From Gemmatimonadaceae bacterium (lineage in GTDB: Bacteria; Gemmatimonadota; Gemmatimonadetes; Gemmatimonadales; Gemmatimonadaceae), in assembly GCA_025362035.1 (NCBI GenBank), contig JANYIN010000120.1, positions 48,147-112,146 on the forward strand: DNA of 64,000 nt, given 5' to 3'. The notes under the pieces were generated by a model. That model saw nothing but the letters and a program-made list of their open reading frames with translations. It had not been told where the DNA came from and ran no database searches. Position numbers and translations under genes: made by a program. Of the stretch, positions 50,694-59,625 are shown one piece after another; positions within the stretch are counted from its first letter, which is position 1; every line of letters starts with the position of its first letter.

Positions 50694-51570
50694 CGCTGCA
50701 CTCCTCACGATTGGCGCGCTCGTGGACGAGATGGCCGCCCTGCTTTCGTCGACGCACGGCGGCGCTGAGACCGAGGAGGCGCGCGAACTGCTCGCGCTGC
50801 AGTTCGACAAGCCGCGCTACTGGCCGTTTTCGGCTCGCGACCTGGAGGTGACCGCTGAGGAACATGCGCGCGGGATCCGGGCGGCTCGACGTCGCGCCAG
50901 CGGCGCGCCGCTCCAGTACGCCGCCGGCAGGGCTGTCTTTCGGCATCTCACGCTGAGCGTGGACGAGCGAGTGCTCATTCCGCGAGCGGAAACGGAAATG
51001 CTCGTGGACATCGTGCTGGACCGCACGCGCGACGTCCGCGGCGGAATCGCGGTCGATGTCGGCACGGGATCCGGCGCGATCGCACTCTCGTTGGCGCACG
51101 AGGGTCGCTTTGACCGTGTCATCGGTACCGACGTCTCGCTCGATGCGCTGGTGGTTGCCGCAGCAAACGCCGCCGCCGCCGCCGGTCGGAGTTGCGCAGC
51201 CGTGGAGATGCGGCATGGATCGCTGCTCGGCCCCGTGACGGAGCGCGGATTGCGGGCGGTAGTGTCGAATCCGCCGTACATTTCGTTTGACGAGGCATCG
51301 TCGTTGCCCCCCTCCGTAAGAAATTGGGAGCCGCCGATAGCGCTCTTTTCATCCAACAACGGCATGGCCGCCACGGTGCATCTCGTCGGCGAGGCCGCCA
51401 TGGCCCTGGCGCCAAACGGATTGCTCGCGCTGGAGGTGGACACGCGGCGTGCAATCCTCGCTGCCGGTGCGGTCGCGGCGCACGGGTGGTACCAAGACGT
51501 TCAGGTCTTGAATGATCTCACAGGCCGCGAACGATTCGTGGTCGCCAGACGACGGGAGGAACGGGAATGA
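50686..51570 (+). CDS. prmC: peptide chain release factor N5-glutamine methyltransferase
   Basis: 294 residues from a GTG at 50686. N-terminal helical domain (EARELLALQFDKPRYWPF), then SAM-binding VDVGTGSGAIALSLA and the NPPY substrate motif in VVSNPPYIS. Methylates the Gln of the GGQ loop in RF1 and RF2. Overlaps prfA (8 nt) and ylbF (4 nt). The order prfA-prmC is conserved widely. Confidence 0.94.
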   Translation: MSSAALLTIGALVDEMAALLSSTHGGAETEEARELLALQFDKPRYWPFSARDLEVTAEEHARGIRAARRRASGAPLQYAAGRAVFRHLTLSVDERVLIPRAETEMLVDIVLDRTRDVRGGIAVDVGTGSGAIALSLAHEGRFDRVIGTDVSLDALVVAAANAAAAAGRSCAAVEMRHGSLLGPVTERGLRAVVSNPPYISFDEASSLPPSVRNWEPPIALFSSNNGMAATVHLVGEAAMALAPNGLLALEVDTRRAILAAGAVAAHGWYQDVQVLNDLTGRERFVVARRREERE

Positions 51571-51920
51571 TCGAGGAAAAGGCGAAGGATCTGGGGCGTC
51601 TCATCGGACAGAGTGCCGAGTACAAAGCGGTGCGACGCGCCAACGAGGGACTCGGACGGGATGAGTCCGCGGTCGCGATCCTGAAGCGGATGGAACACTT
51701 GCGCCTCAGCGCCCAGCAGATGATCCAGCGGGACGAACGCCCGACCGAGGAAATGGAGCGCGAGCTGGACGGGCTGATGAGCCAGGTGCAACAGATGCCA
51801 GTCTACCAGCGCCTCGTCGTCGCGCAGGAGAACTTTGACAAGGTCATGCAGAAAGTGAACGACTGGATCGTCGATGGCATCGAGAAGGGTGCCACGAGTT
51901 CCATCATCACGTTGGGATGA
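51567..51920 (+). CDS. YlbF/YmcA family protein
   Basis: 117 residues, all alpha-helical with heptad-like spacing: AKDLGRLIGQSAEYKAVRRA, DESAVAILKRMEHLRLSAQQ and MPVYQRLVVAQENFDKVMQK. This matches the Com_YlbF domain; in Bacillus, YlbF and YmcA with YaaT form a complex affecting RNase Y and competence/biofilm. In diderm bacteria the role is unknown. ATG overlaps the prmC stop by 4 nt. Confidence 0.8.
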   Translation: MIEEKAKDLGRLIGQSAEYKAVRRANEGLGRDESAVAILKRMEHLRLSAQQMIQRDERPTEEMERELDGLMSQVQQMPVYQRLVVAQENFDKVMQKVNDWIVDGIEKGATSSIITLG

Positions 51921-51927
51921 TGCGGCG

Positions 51928-52629
51928 ATGACGCGCCCAACGCGGGGACTGCTGATCGTCTTCGAGGGAGGCGAAGGCGCCGGGAAGTCCACGCAACTCC
52001 GTCATTTCGCCGCCATGCTCGAGAGCCAACGTGTGCCGCACGTGTGTCTTCGCGAACCTGGCGGAACGCCGCTGGGCACTGAAGTCCGGCGCATCCTGCT
52101 TGATCGTGGATCCGATATCGAGCCCCGCGCCGAGGCGCTTCTGTTCATGGCGTCACGTGCGCAACTCGTAGAGCGCGGCATTCGCCCAGCACTGGCCCGC
52201 GGCGAGATTGTGCTGCTCGATCGGTTCTTTCTGTCGACATATGCCTACCAGATGGGGGGCCACGGGCTGCCAGAGAGTGACGTCAGGAGCGCGAACGAAT
52301 TCGCTACGGGCGGACTCGTTCCCGATCTGACGGTGCTCCTCACGTTCCCGTTCGCCGACGGTCTCGCGCGGGCCGCGCGTCGCGACGTGGTCCACGACCG
52401 CATGGAGGCAATGGGTGACATGTTTCATGAACGGGTTTCCGCCGCGTTCCAGGATTTTTCCAGGCCGGAGTGGCAGCGGGCGCATCCAGAGTGCGGTCCG
52501 ATCGTGGCCGTCGACGCGCTGGGCGCCGCTGGAGAAGTGTCGGTGCGTGTCACGACAGCACTCGCCGCCCGCTGGCCAACCGATTTTCCCTCCGTGCCTT
52601 GGACGAGCGGAGACGCCGATGCGACGTAG
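51928..52629 (+). CDS. tmk: thymidylate kinase
   Basis: 233 residues. P-loop FEGGEGAGKSTQ, the DR motif in LLDRFFLSTYAYQ and the dTMP-binding segment CLREPGGTPLGTEVRRILL. Phosphorylates dTMP to dTDP with ATP. Seven nt after ylbF. The usual DRY is DRF here, and a C-terminal tail after residue 205 is slightly longer than typical. The stop overlaps the ctpA start by 11 nt. Confidence 0.94.
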   Translation: MTRPTRGLLIVFEGGEGAGKSTQLRHFAAMLESQRVPHVCLREPGGTPLGTEVRRILLDRGSDIEPRAEALLFMASRAQLVERGIRPALARGEIVLLDRFFLSTYAYQMGGHGLPESDVRSANEFATGGLVPDLTVLLTFPFADGLARAARRDVVHDRMEAMGDMFHERVSAAFQDFSRPEWQRAHPECGPIVAVDALGAAGEVSVRVTTALAARWPTDFPSVPWTSGDADAT

Positions 52630-54211
52630 GGGAGGAATCGTGATCGTCATGTTGGGGGGCGCGCTCCTATCCGGTGGATGGCTCATGTCTCGCGGCACTG
52701 GCGTGAAAGGCCTGGATCGCGCGGCGCGCGAACACTTGTTCGCCGAGGTGTTTGACCACGTGAAGCAGGACTACGTCGATACGCTGGCCGACTCGACACT
52801 CTACCGACGCGCCATCGACGGGGCGCTCCGTGAATTGCACGATCCCCACACGATGTTCCTGGATGCGAGGCGCTTGGGCCGACTCGACGAGAGCACGAGT
52901 GGGCACTATGCTGGTGTGGGCATCCAGATGGACGTGCGCGATAGCGGTATCACCGTGATTGCCACCCTCCCGGGCACTCCGGCGGAGCAGGCCGGCATCA
53001 TGACGGGAGACCGAATCGTTGCCATCGAGGGCAAGCCAACGAGCGGCTTCACGGTGGAGGAGGCCTTGAAGGCATTGCGCGGCCAACCGGGCACGGAAGT
53101 TCAAGTGGCAGTGGCGCGGCCTGGTATGGGGGAGCGCTTGCCGTTCACGCTGATTCGTCGCGATATCCTCGTGAATCCGGTTCGTCACGCATTGCTGGTA
53201 GGCGACGGCATCGGTTACGTCGATCTCGGCATCTTCAGCGCGGCGGCGGCGGTGGATCTGTCCCGCGCCATCGACTCGCTCCGCGCGGCGGGTGCGCATT
53301 CACTGGTGCTCGACCTGCGCGGGGATCCGGGCGGCCTGCTAGATCAGGGTGTGGATGTCGCCGACCTCTTCCTCGATCCGGGCCAGGCTATCGTTTCGAC
53401 TCGTGGCCGAAGTGCAGGAGAGACGCGGTCGTTCACCGATCACCTCCCGCAAAAATGGTCGGACATGCCGCTGGTTGTGCTCACGGATAGTGGAAGCGCG
53501 TCGGCTAGCGAGATCGTTGCCGGAGCCCTGCAGGATCACGATCGGGCCGTGATCATTGGTACGGCGACGTACGGAAAGGGAAGCGCCCAGCGAGTGTTCC
53601 GAGTCGGCGACGACGCGGTCAAGGTCACGACCGCTCTCTGGTATACGCCGAGTGGCCGCAGCATCGACCGTCCGCGGGTTGCGCCAATCGATGCGAGGAA
53701 TGACAGCGCCGTCTCAAGGCCCGAATCCGGCAAGTCTCGCCCCACGTTCCATACGGACGGCGGGCGCCAGATGGTCGGCGGAGGCGGCATCGTACCAGAC
53801 ATCATCGTGCCCAAGCGCCGCGTGACGGCCGCGGATCGCGCGTTTCAAACCGCGTTGGGCGCGAAGGTGCCGAGGTTCTTCGACGCAATGGTGGAGTTCG
53901 CGCTGGCGCAGAAGGCCTCCCGTGCGATCACGAACGAGAACTTCGAGGTGACGCCGCGCATGCGCGATGCGTTCTACCTTCGCCTTGTCGCCCGCGGCAT
54001 TCTGATGCCGCGGGCGGTGTTTGACTCAGCGCGTGCGCTCGTGTCGCAAGCACTTGCCGCACAGGTGTCCCGCTACGTGTTCGGAGCCCGGTCTGAATTC
54101 GGGCGCGCGCTACGCCAGGATTCGACTATGATTCGCGGCGTGCAACTGCTGCGCGGCGTCCAATCGCAGAAGGCCCTGGTCGAGCGCATTGCCTCGTTGC
54201 GCTCTCGATAG
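52619..54211 (+). CDS. ctpA: carboxy-terminal processing protease (S41)
   Basis: 530 residues. An N-terminal membrane anchor or signal (IVIVMLGGALLSGGWLM), a PDZ domain (about residues 95-180, YAGVGIQMDVRDSGITVIAT) and the S41 catalytic domain with catalytic Ser295 (DSGSASASEI) and Lys320 (TYGKGSAQ), spacing 25 as in the family. The roughly 130 C-terminal residues form a helical tail. Degrades or trims periplasmic proteins and peptidoglycan hydrolases. Last gene of the rpmE operon. Confidence 0.94.
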   Translation: MRRRGGIVIVMLGGALLSGGWLMSRGTGVKGLDRAAREHLFAEVFDHVKQDYVDTLADSTLYRRAIDGALRELHDPHTMFLDARRLGRLDESTSGHYAGVGIQMDVRDSGITVIATLPGTPAEQAGIMTGDRIVAIEGKPTSGFTVEEALKALRGQPGTEVQVAVARPGMGERLPFTLIRRDILVNPVRHALLVGDGIGYVDLGIFSAAAAVDLSRAIDSLRAAGAHSLVLDLRGDPGGLLDQGVDVADLFLDPGQAIVSTRGRSAGETRSFTDHLPQKWSDMPLVVLTDSGSASASEIVAGALQDHDRAVIIGTATYGKGSAQRVFRVGDDAVKVTTALWYTPSGRSIDRPRVAPIDARNDSAVSRPESGKSRPTFHTDGGRQMVGGGGIVPDIIVPKRRVTAADRAFQTALGAKVPRFFDAMVEFALAQKASRAITNENFEVTPRMRDAFYLRLVARGILMPRAVFDSARALVSQALAAQVSRYVFGARSEFGRALRQDSTMIRGVQLLRGVQSQKALVERIASLRSR

Positions 54212-54234
54212 CTACTGCACAAATCCCTGCCGTC

Positions 54235-54603
54235 TCAACCGGTGGTGACTCGCGCCACCAGCCGCTTCGGGGCGACGAGACAGTACGAATCGCGAACCAG
54301 GTCCGCGAGCTCAGGCCAATCCACGTCGCCGTCCAGATAGACGCCGACCCAGCCACTTGGCCCCACATACGGCGGCACGAAAAAGCGCCTCGGCGCGTGC
54401 CGCACCATGAACTCCTGATTGCTGGCAACCGCCTTGCACCAGACAGCCGTGCGTCCCTTCCCATGATGGCTGGCCGCGGACGCGTGCATGGCGAACATCT
54501 TGTTCCGAACGCGGAACGTCGACTCGCCCCACGCTTCCTTTTCGTGCGCCTCCGGAAACGCCAGGCAGATCTTCCGGAGGCGTGTAAGCGGTCGAGGAGG
54601 CAC
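54235..54603 (-). CDS. MmcQ/YjbR family DNA-binding-like protein
   Basis: 122 residues, family length. Recognised by RLRKICLAFPEAHEKEAWGE, FRVRNKMFAMHA and the C-terminal GWVGVYLDGDVDWPELADLV with a VRDSYCLVAPKRLV ending. The YjbR fold resembles a small double-stranded DNA-binding domain, but no role is established. Convergent with ctpA and directly downstream of a small ORF on the same strand (5 nt gap). Confidence 0.85.
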   Translation of the reverse strand: MPPRPLTRLRKICLAFPEAHEKEAWGESTFRVRNKMFAMHASAASHHGKGRTAVWCKAVASNQEFMVRHAPRRFFVPPYVGPSGWVGVYLDGDVDWPELADLVRDSYCLVAPKRLVARVTTG

Positions 54604-54608
54604 GCGTG

Positions 54609-54824
54609 CTACCGCAGCCCGACGGCCACCGCGATTTCATCGCCAATGGAGTCGAGGTAGTCCAGCGCTCTGTTCACGAAGTGGGCCAGATGGAATCGTC
54701 GACGCACGGTTGGCCTGAGAGGGCGCGGCGGGAGTGGTGCCGCCGTGGCCACGGCCAGTGGGGGCACCCGAGGCGGAGGAGTCAGTGCGCCATGCGGTTG
54801 GGTTTCGCGATTCCATTCGTCCAT
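54609..54824 (-). CDS. small hypothetical protein upstream of the YjbR gene
   Basis: 71 residues from the ATG at 54824, which has GGGGGA 5 nt upstream. A Pro-rich N-terminus leads to a short helical C-terminus (HLAHFVNRALDYLDSIGDEI, ending AVAVGLR). The gap to the YjbR gene is 5 nt, so cotranscription is likely. No family recognised. A longer reading from 54911 is possible but less well supported. Confidence 0.5.
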   Translation of the reverse strand: MDEWNRETQPHGALTPPPRVPPLAVATAAPLPPRPLRPTVRRRFHLAHFVNRALDYLDSIGDEIAVAVGLR

Positions 54825-55032
54825 GTCGTCCCCCACGCTATGTGTCTCGACCCGGCCGAGGTGCAAGGCCCCACCGACCAGCCCTCGCGGAAGGTCCGAG
54901 CGCGCCGGCAACAGGACTGGGCGTTGCTGTCACTACGATCAGATTGGTAGCCGAGTGTCAGGTCGATTAGATCCAGGGAATAAACGCGCGGGCGAGCCGG
55001 TCCAGCAGACATCATCTCATAATGGTGTACCG

Positions 55033-56373
55033 ATGTCCGTGCAAAACGAAGATGCAGCGAAGGAGCGGGACCTGGCAGCCTCGGCAGCCACCGATCAGCA
55101 GGGTTTGGGCGGTGAAGTGGACCGGCGAGGCTTTCTCAAGTGCATGTCTTGGGTCGGAACCGGCATGTTATGGACGATCCGAGACGGCGTACCCGGCTCT
55201 GCACTGCTGGGTGCCGAGACGCCGCCTTCCGGCGAGCTGTTCTTCGTGCAGATCAGCGACAGCCATATCGGGTTCGACAAGGCCGCCAATTCCGACGTGA
55301 CCGCCACGATGCGGGCGGCGATCGCGAAGATCAACGCACTGCCAGTGCAGCCGTCGTTTCTGATTCACACAGGCGACATCACACAGCTGAACAAGGCGTC
55401 CGAATTCGACATTGCGGGCCAAGTACTGAAGGAGGCGCGCGCGAAGGATGTGTTCTTCGTTCCCGGCGAGCACGATGTCGCGACCGACAACGGAGTGTCA
55501 TACCTCGCGCGGTATGGGAAGCGCGCGCAGGGCGGCGCGAATGGTGGCGGCTGGTATAGCTTCGATCACACGGGCGTGCATTTCATCGGCCTCGTCAACG
55601 TGCTGAACCTCAAGGCCGGCGGCCTGGGATCGTTGGGTGCCGAGCAGCTCGCGTGGATCGAAAAGGATGTACGGCATCTGTCGGCGAGCACGCCGATCGT
55701 GGTGTTTGCGCATGTGCCACTCTGGACCGTCTATCCCAAATGGGGATGGGGCACCGACGATGGCGCCCGTGCGCTTAGCCATCTCAAACGGTTCGGCTCG
55801 GTCACGGTCCTCAATGGCCACATCCATCAGACCATGCAAAAAGTCGAGGGGAACGTGGCATTTCACACTGCCATGTCCACCGCCTTTCCCCAGCCGAGAC
55901 CGGGCACCGCTCCCGCCCCAGGTCCTCTCGTGGTCGGAGCGGGTCAGTTGAGCGACGTCCTCGGGATCACGCAGGTGCGGTATGTTCCCCATAACAAGCA
56001 TCTCGCTGTAGTGGACGAAACGCTCAGCGGCGGATCGCCGTCCGAAGCGCTCGCGGACGGAGAGGCCGCGGCCCGCGCCGCGGCGGGTGTTGCTGAGCGG
56101 AGCGACCAAACGGGGCCGGTGCGAGATGGCGAAATTGGAATTGCCAACTTTGCATTTACGCCCCGCACGCTCACCGTGTCGGCTGGGCACGCAGTGTCGT
56201 GGGTCAACCATGACGATGCGCCGCATCGTGTTCAGAGCGGCAATGGCAAGTTCGCCGCGTCGAGCGTGCTGGATACAGGGGGCAAGTACTCTACCACCTT
56301 GTCAAGACCGGGCGAATACCCCTACTTCTGTTCGCTGCATCCGACCATGATTGGCAAAATTGTTGTCCGGTGA
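55033..56373 (+). CDS. metallophosphatase-cupredoxin fusion, Tat-exported
   Basis: 446 residues from the ATG at 55033. A Tat signal (DRRGFLKCMSWVGTGML) lies at residues 30-48. The calcineurin-like phosphoesterase part carries ISDSHIGFD (D-x-H), HTGDI, PGEHD (GNHD in most members), VFAHVPLW and NGHIHQT. A C-terminal blue-copper domain follows: ligands His398, Cys433, His436 and Met439 (DAPHR and YFCSLHPTM). An exported phosphoesterase joined to an electron-transfer domain is unusual. The stop overlaps the next ECF sigma gene (GTGA), so all three genes form one cassette. Confidence 0.85.
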   Translation: MSVQNEDAAKERDLAASAATDQQGLGGEVDRRGFLKCMSWVGTGMLWTIRDGVPGSALLGAETPPSGELFFVQISDSHIGFDKAANSDVTATMRAAIAKINALPVQPSFLIHTGDITQLNKASEFDIAGQVLKEARAKDVFFVPGEHDVATDNGVSYLARYGKRAQGGANGGGWYSFDHTGVHFIGLVNVLNLKAGGLGSLGAEQLAWIEKDVRHLSASTPIVVFAHVPLWTVYPKWGWGTDDGARALSHLKRFGSVTVLNGHIHQTMQKVEGNVAFHTAMSTAFPQPRPGTAPAPGPLVVGAGQLSDVLGITQVRYVPHNKHLAVVDETLSGGSPSEALADGEAAARAAAGVAERSDQTGPVRDGEIGIANFAFTPRTLTVSAGHAVSWVNHDDAPHRVQSGNGKFAASSVLDTGGKYSTTLSRPGEYPYFCSLHPTMIGKIVVR

Positions 56374-56963
56374 GCGTCGCGTTACTGCGGCGGCGGCCGG
56401 CATGGGACGCAACCCACTTGGCTGACGACGAGACATCTGCCACCACGCGGTTCGAGCGCGTGGTGCTGCCGCATCTCGACGCCGCTTACACGCTGGCGCG
56501 CTATCTCACGCGCGAGACCGCCGATGCGGATGATGCCGTGCAGGAGACGGTGTTGCGCGCCCTGCGATACCTGCCCTCGCTGAAGCGAGACTCGGACGCG
56601 CGCGCGTGGCTTCTTGCGATCGTACGGCGAGAGTGTCGGGACGTTCGTGGGGCTCGACAGACGCAAGCGGACTCCGTCTCGTTCGACGACGCGCCGGCGC
56701 TGGAGTTGGTGGACGTACGCACGTCTCCAGACGACGCGGCACACAGGCAATTGGTGCGCGACTACATCAGCGCCGCGGTTGGGCGCCTTTCGCCTCGTCT
56801 TCGCGAGACGTTGATTCTTCGCGAGGTGCAACAATGCTCGTACGACGAAATTGCCCGCATCACCGGTGTGCCCATTGGTACCGTAATGTCGCGCCTGTCG
56901 CGCGCGCGAGCGCGCGTGGCCGAACAGCTGCGCGGCGTGGTCGACCCTGGAGATCTCTCATGA
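56370..56963 (+). CDS. ECF-type RNA polymerase sigma factor (second)
   Basis: 197 residues from a GTG overlapping the previous stop. Region 2: LDAAYTLARYLTRETADADD, VQETVLRALRYLPSLKRDSD and ARAWLLAIVRRECRDVR. Region 4: LSPRLRETLILREVQQCSYD then EIARITGVPIGTVMSRLSRA. Group 4 sigma factor. The anti-sigma gene follows with an ATGA overlap. Likely activated by a signal sensed through the anti-sigma and directed at the exported fusion protein encoded upstream. Confidence 0.92.
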   Translation: MSVALLRRRPAWDATHLADDETSATTRFERVVLPHLDAAYTLARYLTRETADADDAVQETVLRALRYLPSLKRDSDARAWLLAIVRRECRDVRGARQTQADSVSFDDAPALELVDVRTSPDDAAHRQLVRDYISAAVGRLSPRLRETLILREVQQCSYDEIARITGVPIGTVMSRLSRARARVAEQLRGVVDPGDLS

Positions 56964-57655
56964 GCGACGACGAGCGCGACCTCGGCGCGCTAATCCGCAA
57001 GGCGTTGCCGACTCACACGGCGCCACCGGCTTTGCGCCAGTGGGCGCGAGATCGAGCCCGGGAAATGGTGGACGTCCCAGACGGCCAATCGCTGTTGGTG
57101 AAAATCCCGACAGGGGGCACTCGATGGCGCTCCGCTCGGCGTGCATTGTATGCCGCTGGGATTCTGGGAGCGTTCCTCGTGGGATGGCGTGGGGAGCAGT
57201 TCGCACAGTCGGGTCGGCGGTCGGCGGGAGATCGCCAAACGCTTGTCGCTCAGTTGGTCGATTCGCACGTTCGATCGCTGATGCTACAGCATCTCACCGA
57301 CGTGCAGTCAACTGATCAACACACCGTCAAGCCCTGGTTTGCGGGCAAAGTGGACTTTGCTCCCCGCGTGGTAGATCTCGGATCGGCCGGGTTTCCGCTG
57401 GTAGGCGGACGCCTGGAGTACGTCCAGGGACACCCGGTCGCCGCGTTGGTGTATGGCAGGCGAAAGCACGTGATCAACCTCTTTCTGTGGCCGATAGCAA
57501 ACGGCGCCGAAGATTCAACGAGTGAATGGCCCACGTCGTATCATGGATTCACGCTTCATCACTGGGTGCTCAGTGGCATGACGTACTGGGCGGTTTCGGA
57601 CGTGAGCGCCTCGGACGTGAACGCATTTCAGCGCGCGTATTCGTCGGCGCCATGA
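56960..57655 (+). CDS. putative anti-sigma factor, membrane-bound
   Basis: 231 residues. A cytoplasmic helical N-terminus (LGALIRKALPTHTAPPALRQWARD), one transmembrane helix near residues 60-80 (ALYAAGILGAFLVGW) and a periplasmic domain with strands (VVDLGSAGFPLVGGRLEYVQ, VAALVYGRRKHVINLFLWPI). No zinc-binding motif. The RsiW/YlaD-like arrangement and the ATGA overlap with the sigma gene support an anti-sigma role. The periplasmic part would sense the envelope or copper status, which is speculative. Confidence 0.75.
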   Translation: MSDDERDLGALIRKALPTHTAPPALRQWARDRAREMVDVPDGQSLLVKIPTGGTRWRSARRALYAAGILGAFLVGWRGEQFAQSGRRSAGDRQTLVAQLVDSHVRSLMLQHLTDVQSTDQHTVKPWFAGKVDFAPRVVDLGSAGFPLVGGRLEYVQGHPVAALVYGRRKHVINLFLWPIANGAEDSTSEWPTSYHGFTLHHWVLSGMTYWAVSDVSASDVNAFQRAYSSAP

Positions 57656-57679
57656 CAGGTGGGAGGGTGCAGGGCGAGA

Positions 57680-58906
57680 CTACCTGCCAATCGGACGTCC
57701 GTACTTCGCCATGATGGCCTTGAGCCGATCGACCGGCAGCGCATACACGCGATAATCGTCAGCGCCGGTGGTGGTTTCGGCGGCGAGTAGCGCGTTCACG
57801 ATCGCCGCCTCCGTCGCCTGCACCGTCGCGTAGAAAAGAGCATTCATACGCGCGTTTGGGACCATCGAGACGTTTACCATACCGGTGTCGGCGGACGTGC
57901 GCGGGTTCGCGGTGGAGAAGGCCACGAAAATGTCGCCCGAACTGTTTTCTCCCTTGCCGCCCATGCGGCCGACGCCCAGCGCCGCGCGCGTAACCATGCG
58001 CTTCAGTTGATGCGGGAGAAGCGGAGCGTCTGTTGCCACCACTATGATAATCGAACCAGCGCCATTGTCGTCTAACGGGGCCTGGCGAGGAGTCGGGGCG
58101 GTCGGCTCGCAGCGTCGAGCACGCGGTCGGACGGTCGTGTCGGGCGTCGCCACGCAGCCGAGCAAATCGGGAATCTCTTCACCCACCGGCACCCCGGCAA
58201 TCCGCAGTTCGCGTCGAGCGCCGTAGTTGCACTGCACGAGCACCCCGACTGTGTATCCGCCAGCTTGCGCATCGATCTTTCGTGACGCCGTTCCGATGCC
58301 GCCCTTGAAGCCGTGGCAGATCATTCCGGTGCCACCCCCCACTGCGCCTTCCTGGACTGGGCCCGTGCGCGCGCCATCGAGCGCCGAGAACACGTGTTCC
58401 GGCCTGACGTGGAAGCCGTTGATGTCGTTGAGTGCGCCGTCAAAGGTTTCCGCAACCAATGGCAGTCCCCACGGCTGCATGCCTGGCCGATTCACCTGCC
58501 ACTGAAGGATGGCATCGCGCACAACGCCGACACTGTGCGTGTTGGTAATCGCGATGGGGCCTTCGAGGATCCCCGACTCCTGCAGCCAGGTCGTGCCGGT
58601 CATCTCGCCGTTGCCGTTCAGCGTGAACCACGCGCCGAACACCGGATCGGGATTGCTCCTGCCCCGTGGGTGGATGACGGTGACGCCCGTGCGCACCGGC
58701 CCCTGACCGACGACCAGCCGACCATGTCCCGAGATGAGCGTGGTCTGTCCGACCTCCACCCCACCGACGTCCGTGATGGCGTCGAGGGGTCCAGCGATGC
58801 CACCGATGGGAATGCCCAGATCGCGCGCGCGTGGCTTGCCCTGAGCGAGGACCACCTCACCGACCGACAGCAACAGCAGGAATGCGCCTTGAACGCTGGC
58901 GAGCAT
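57680..58906 (-). CDS. dmpA: DmpA/P1 family N-terminal-nucleophile aminopeptidase
   Basis: 408 residues with a signal peptide (GEVVLAQ). Family landmarks: ITDVGGVEVGQTTL, GNGEMTGTTW, ITNTHSVGVVRDA, QEGAVGGGTGMICHGFKGGI and the autocleavage site before the catalytic Ser in DDNGAGSIIIV. The precursor self-cleaves into two subunits and releases N-terminal residues from small peptides. Exported here, unlike some relatives. It follows lolA by 6 nt on the minus strand. Confidence 0.9.
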   Translation of the reverse strand: MLASVQGAFLLLLSVGEVVLAQGKPRARDLGIPIGGIAGPLDAITDVGGVEVGQTTLISGHGRLVVGQGPVRTGVTVIHPRGRSNPDPVFGAWFTLNGNGEMTGTTWLQESGILEGPIAITNTHSVGVVRDAILQWQVNRPGMQPWGLPLVAETFDGALNDINGFHVRPEHVFSALDGARTGPVQEGAVGGGTGMICHGFKGGIGTASRKIDAQAGGYTVGVLVQCNYGARRELRIAGVPVGEEIPDLLGCVATPDTTVRPRARRCEPTAPTPRQAPLDDNGAGSIIIVVATDAPLLPHQLKRMVTRAALGVGRMGGKGENSSGDIFVAFSTANPRTSADTGMVNVSMVPNARMNALFYATVQATEAAIVNALLAAETTTGADDYRVYALPVDRLKAIMAKYGRPIGR

Positions 58907-58912
58907 GAAGTC

Positions 58913-59578
58913 TTACCTCAGGACGACCTTCGTGGTCGGACTCGGCGTGAACACAAACGTCTTTTCATCCACTGGCACGTTGGTCTTGTACGAGATCAGT
59001 CGGATCTTGCGGTTCACGCCATTTGGCTCGACTACCTCGAATTGCCTGACCGACGCATCCTCGTCATCAATCCAGACGGCGGCCTGGGTGAACGTCGAAC
59101 CTGCCACTTTGGGCACGAGGGTGTATCCGTGCGTGTGGTGCCCACCGATCATCAACGTGCCAACGGGGTTGATCGTGTACTTCGACCGCGGGTCGGTAAG
59201 GAACTGCGCCGTGAGATCGACGGTGCCGGTTCCACTAGTGCCCTGCGCCGACTTCAGGACCTGATCCTTTACGGTGCTTGGCAGATAGACCCAGACCCAT
59301 TGCCCGTCTGTGACGATCCGGTCGTTGGCAGGATTCGAAAAGGCGATCGCCAACTTGGCAGGTCGTTCCTGAACGTACTCGCCGGCGGCCGTCATGGTCC
59401 GGCCGGTGAGCGTGTTGGTCAGTGTTTGTTCGAACGTGGCTCGGACGGTCCGCACCTTGGCCCACGCGTTGACCGCGCGCTCGAGGTGGTCCACACCCTG
59501 CGATCGCAGCGAACCAGCCATCGTCGCAGTCGCTAGCACACCAACTACGAATATTGACGCATTCAACCTGTACTTCAT
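58913..59578 (-). CDS. lolA: outer-membrane lipoprotein carrier protein LolA
   Basis: 221 residues with a signal peptide (ending near SLRSQ). LolA fold: WAKVRTVRATFEQTLTNTLT, AGEYVQERPAKLAIAFSNPA, GQWVWVYLPSTVKDQVLKS and VWIDDEDASVRQFEVVEPNG. It ferries lipoproteins across the periplasm from the Lol export complex to the outer membrane, confirming a diderm envelope. Downstream of aroF by about 47 nt; the tail ends in TTKVVLR. Several lipoproteins in the window would be its cargo. Confidence 0.9.
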   Translation of the reverse strand: MKYRLNASIFVVGVLATATMAGSLRSQGVDHLERAVNAWAKVRTVRATFEQTLTNTLTGRTMTAAGEYVQERPAKLAIAFSNPANDRIVTDGQWVWVYLPSTVKDQVLKSAQGTSGTGTVDLTAQFLTDPRSKYTINPVGTLMIGGHHTHGYTLVPKVAGSTFTQAAVWIDDEDASVRQFEVVEPNGVNRKIRLISYKTNVPVDEKTFVFTPSPTTKVVLR

Positions 59579-59625
59579 TTGCGCTCCATTGTTGCGAATC
59601 TCGTGAGTGCGTTCAGCTCGGTCTT

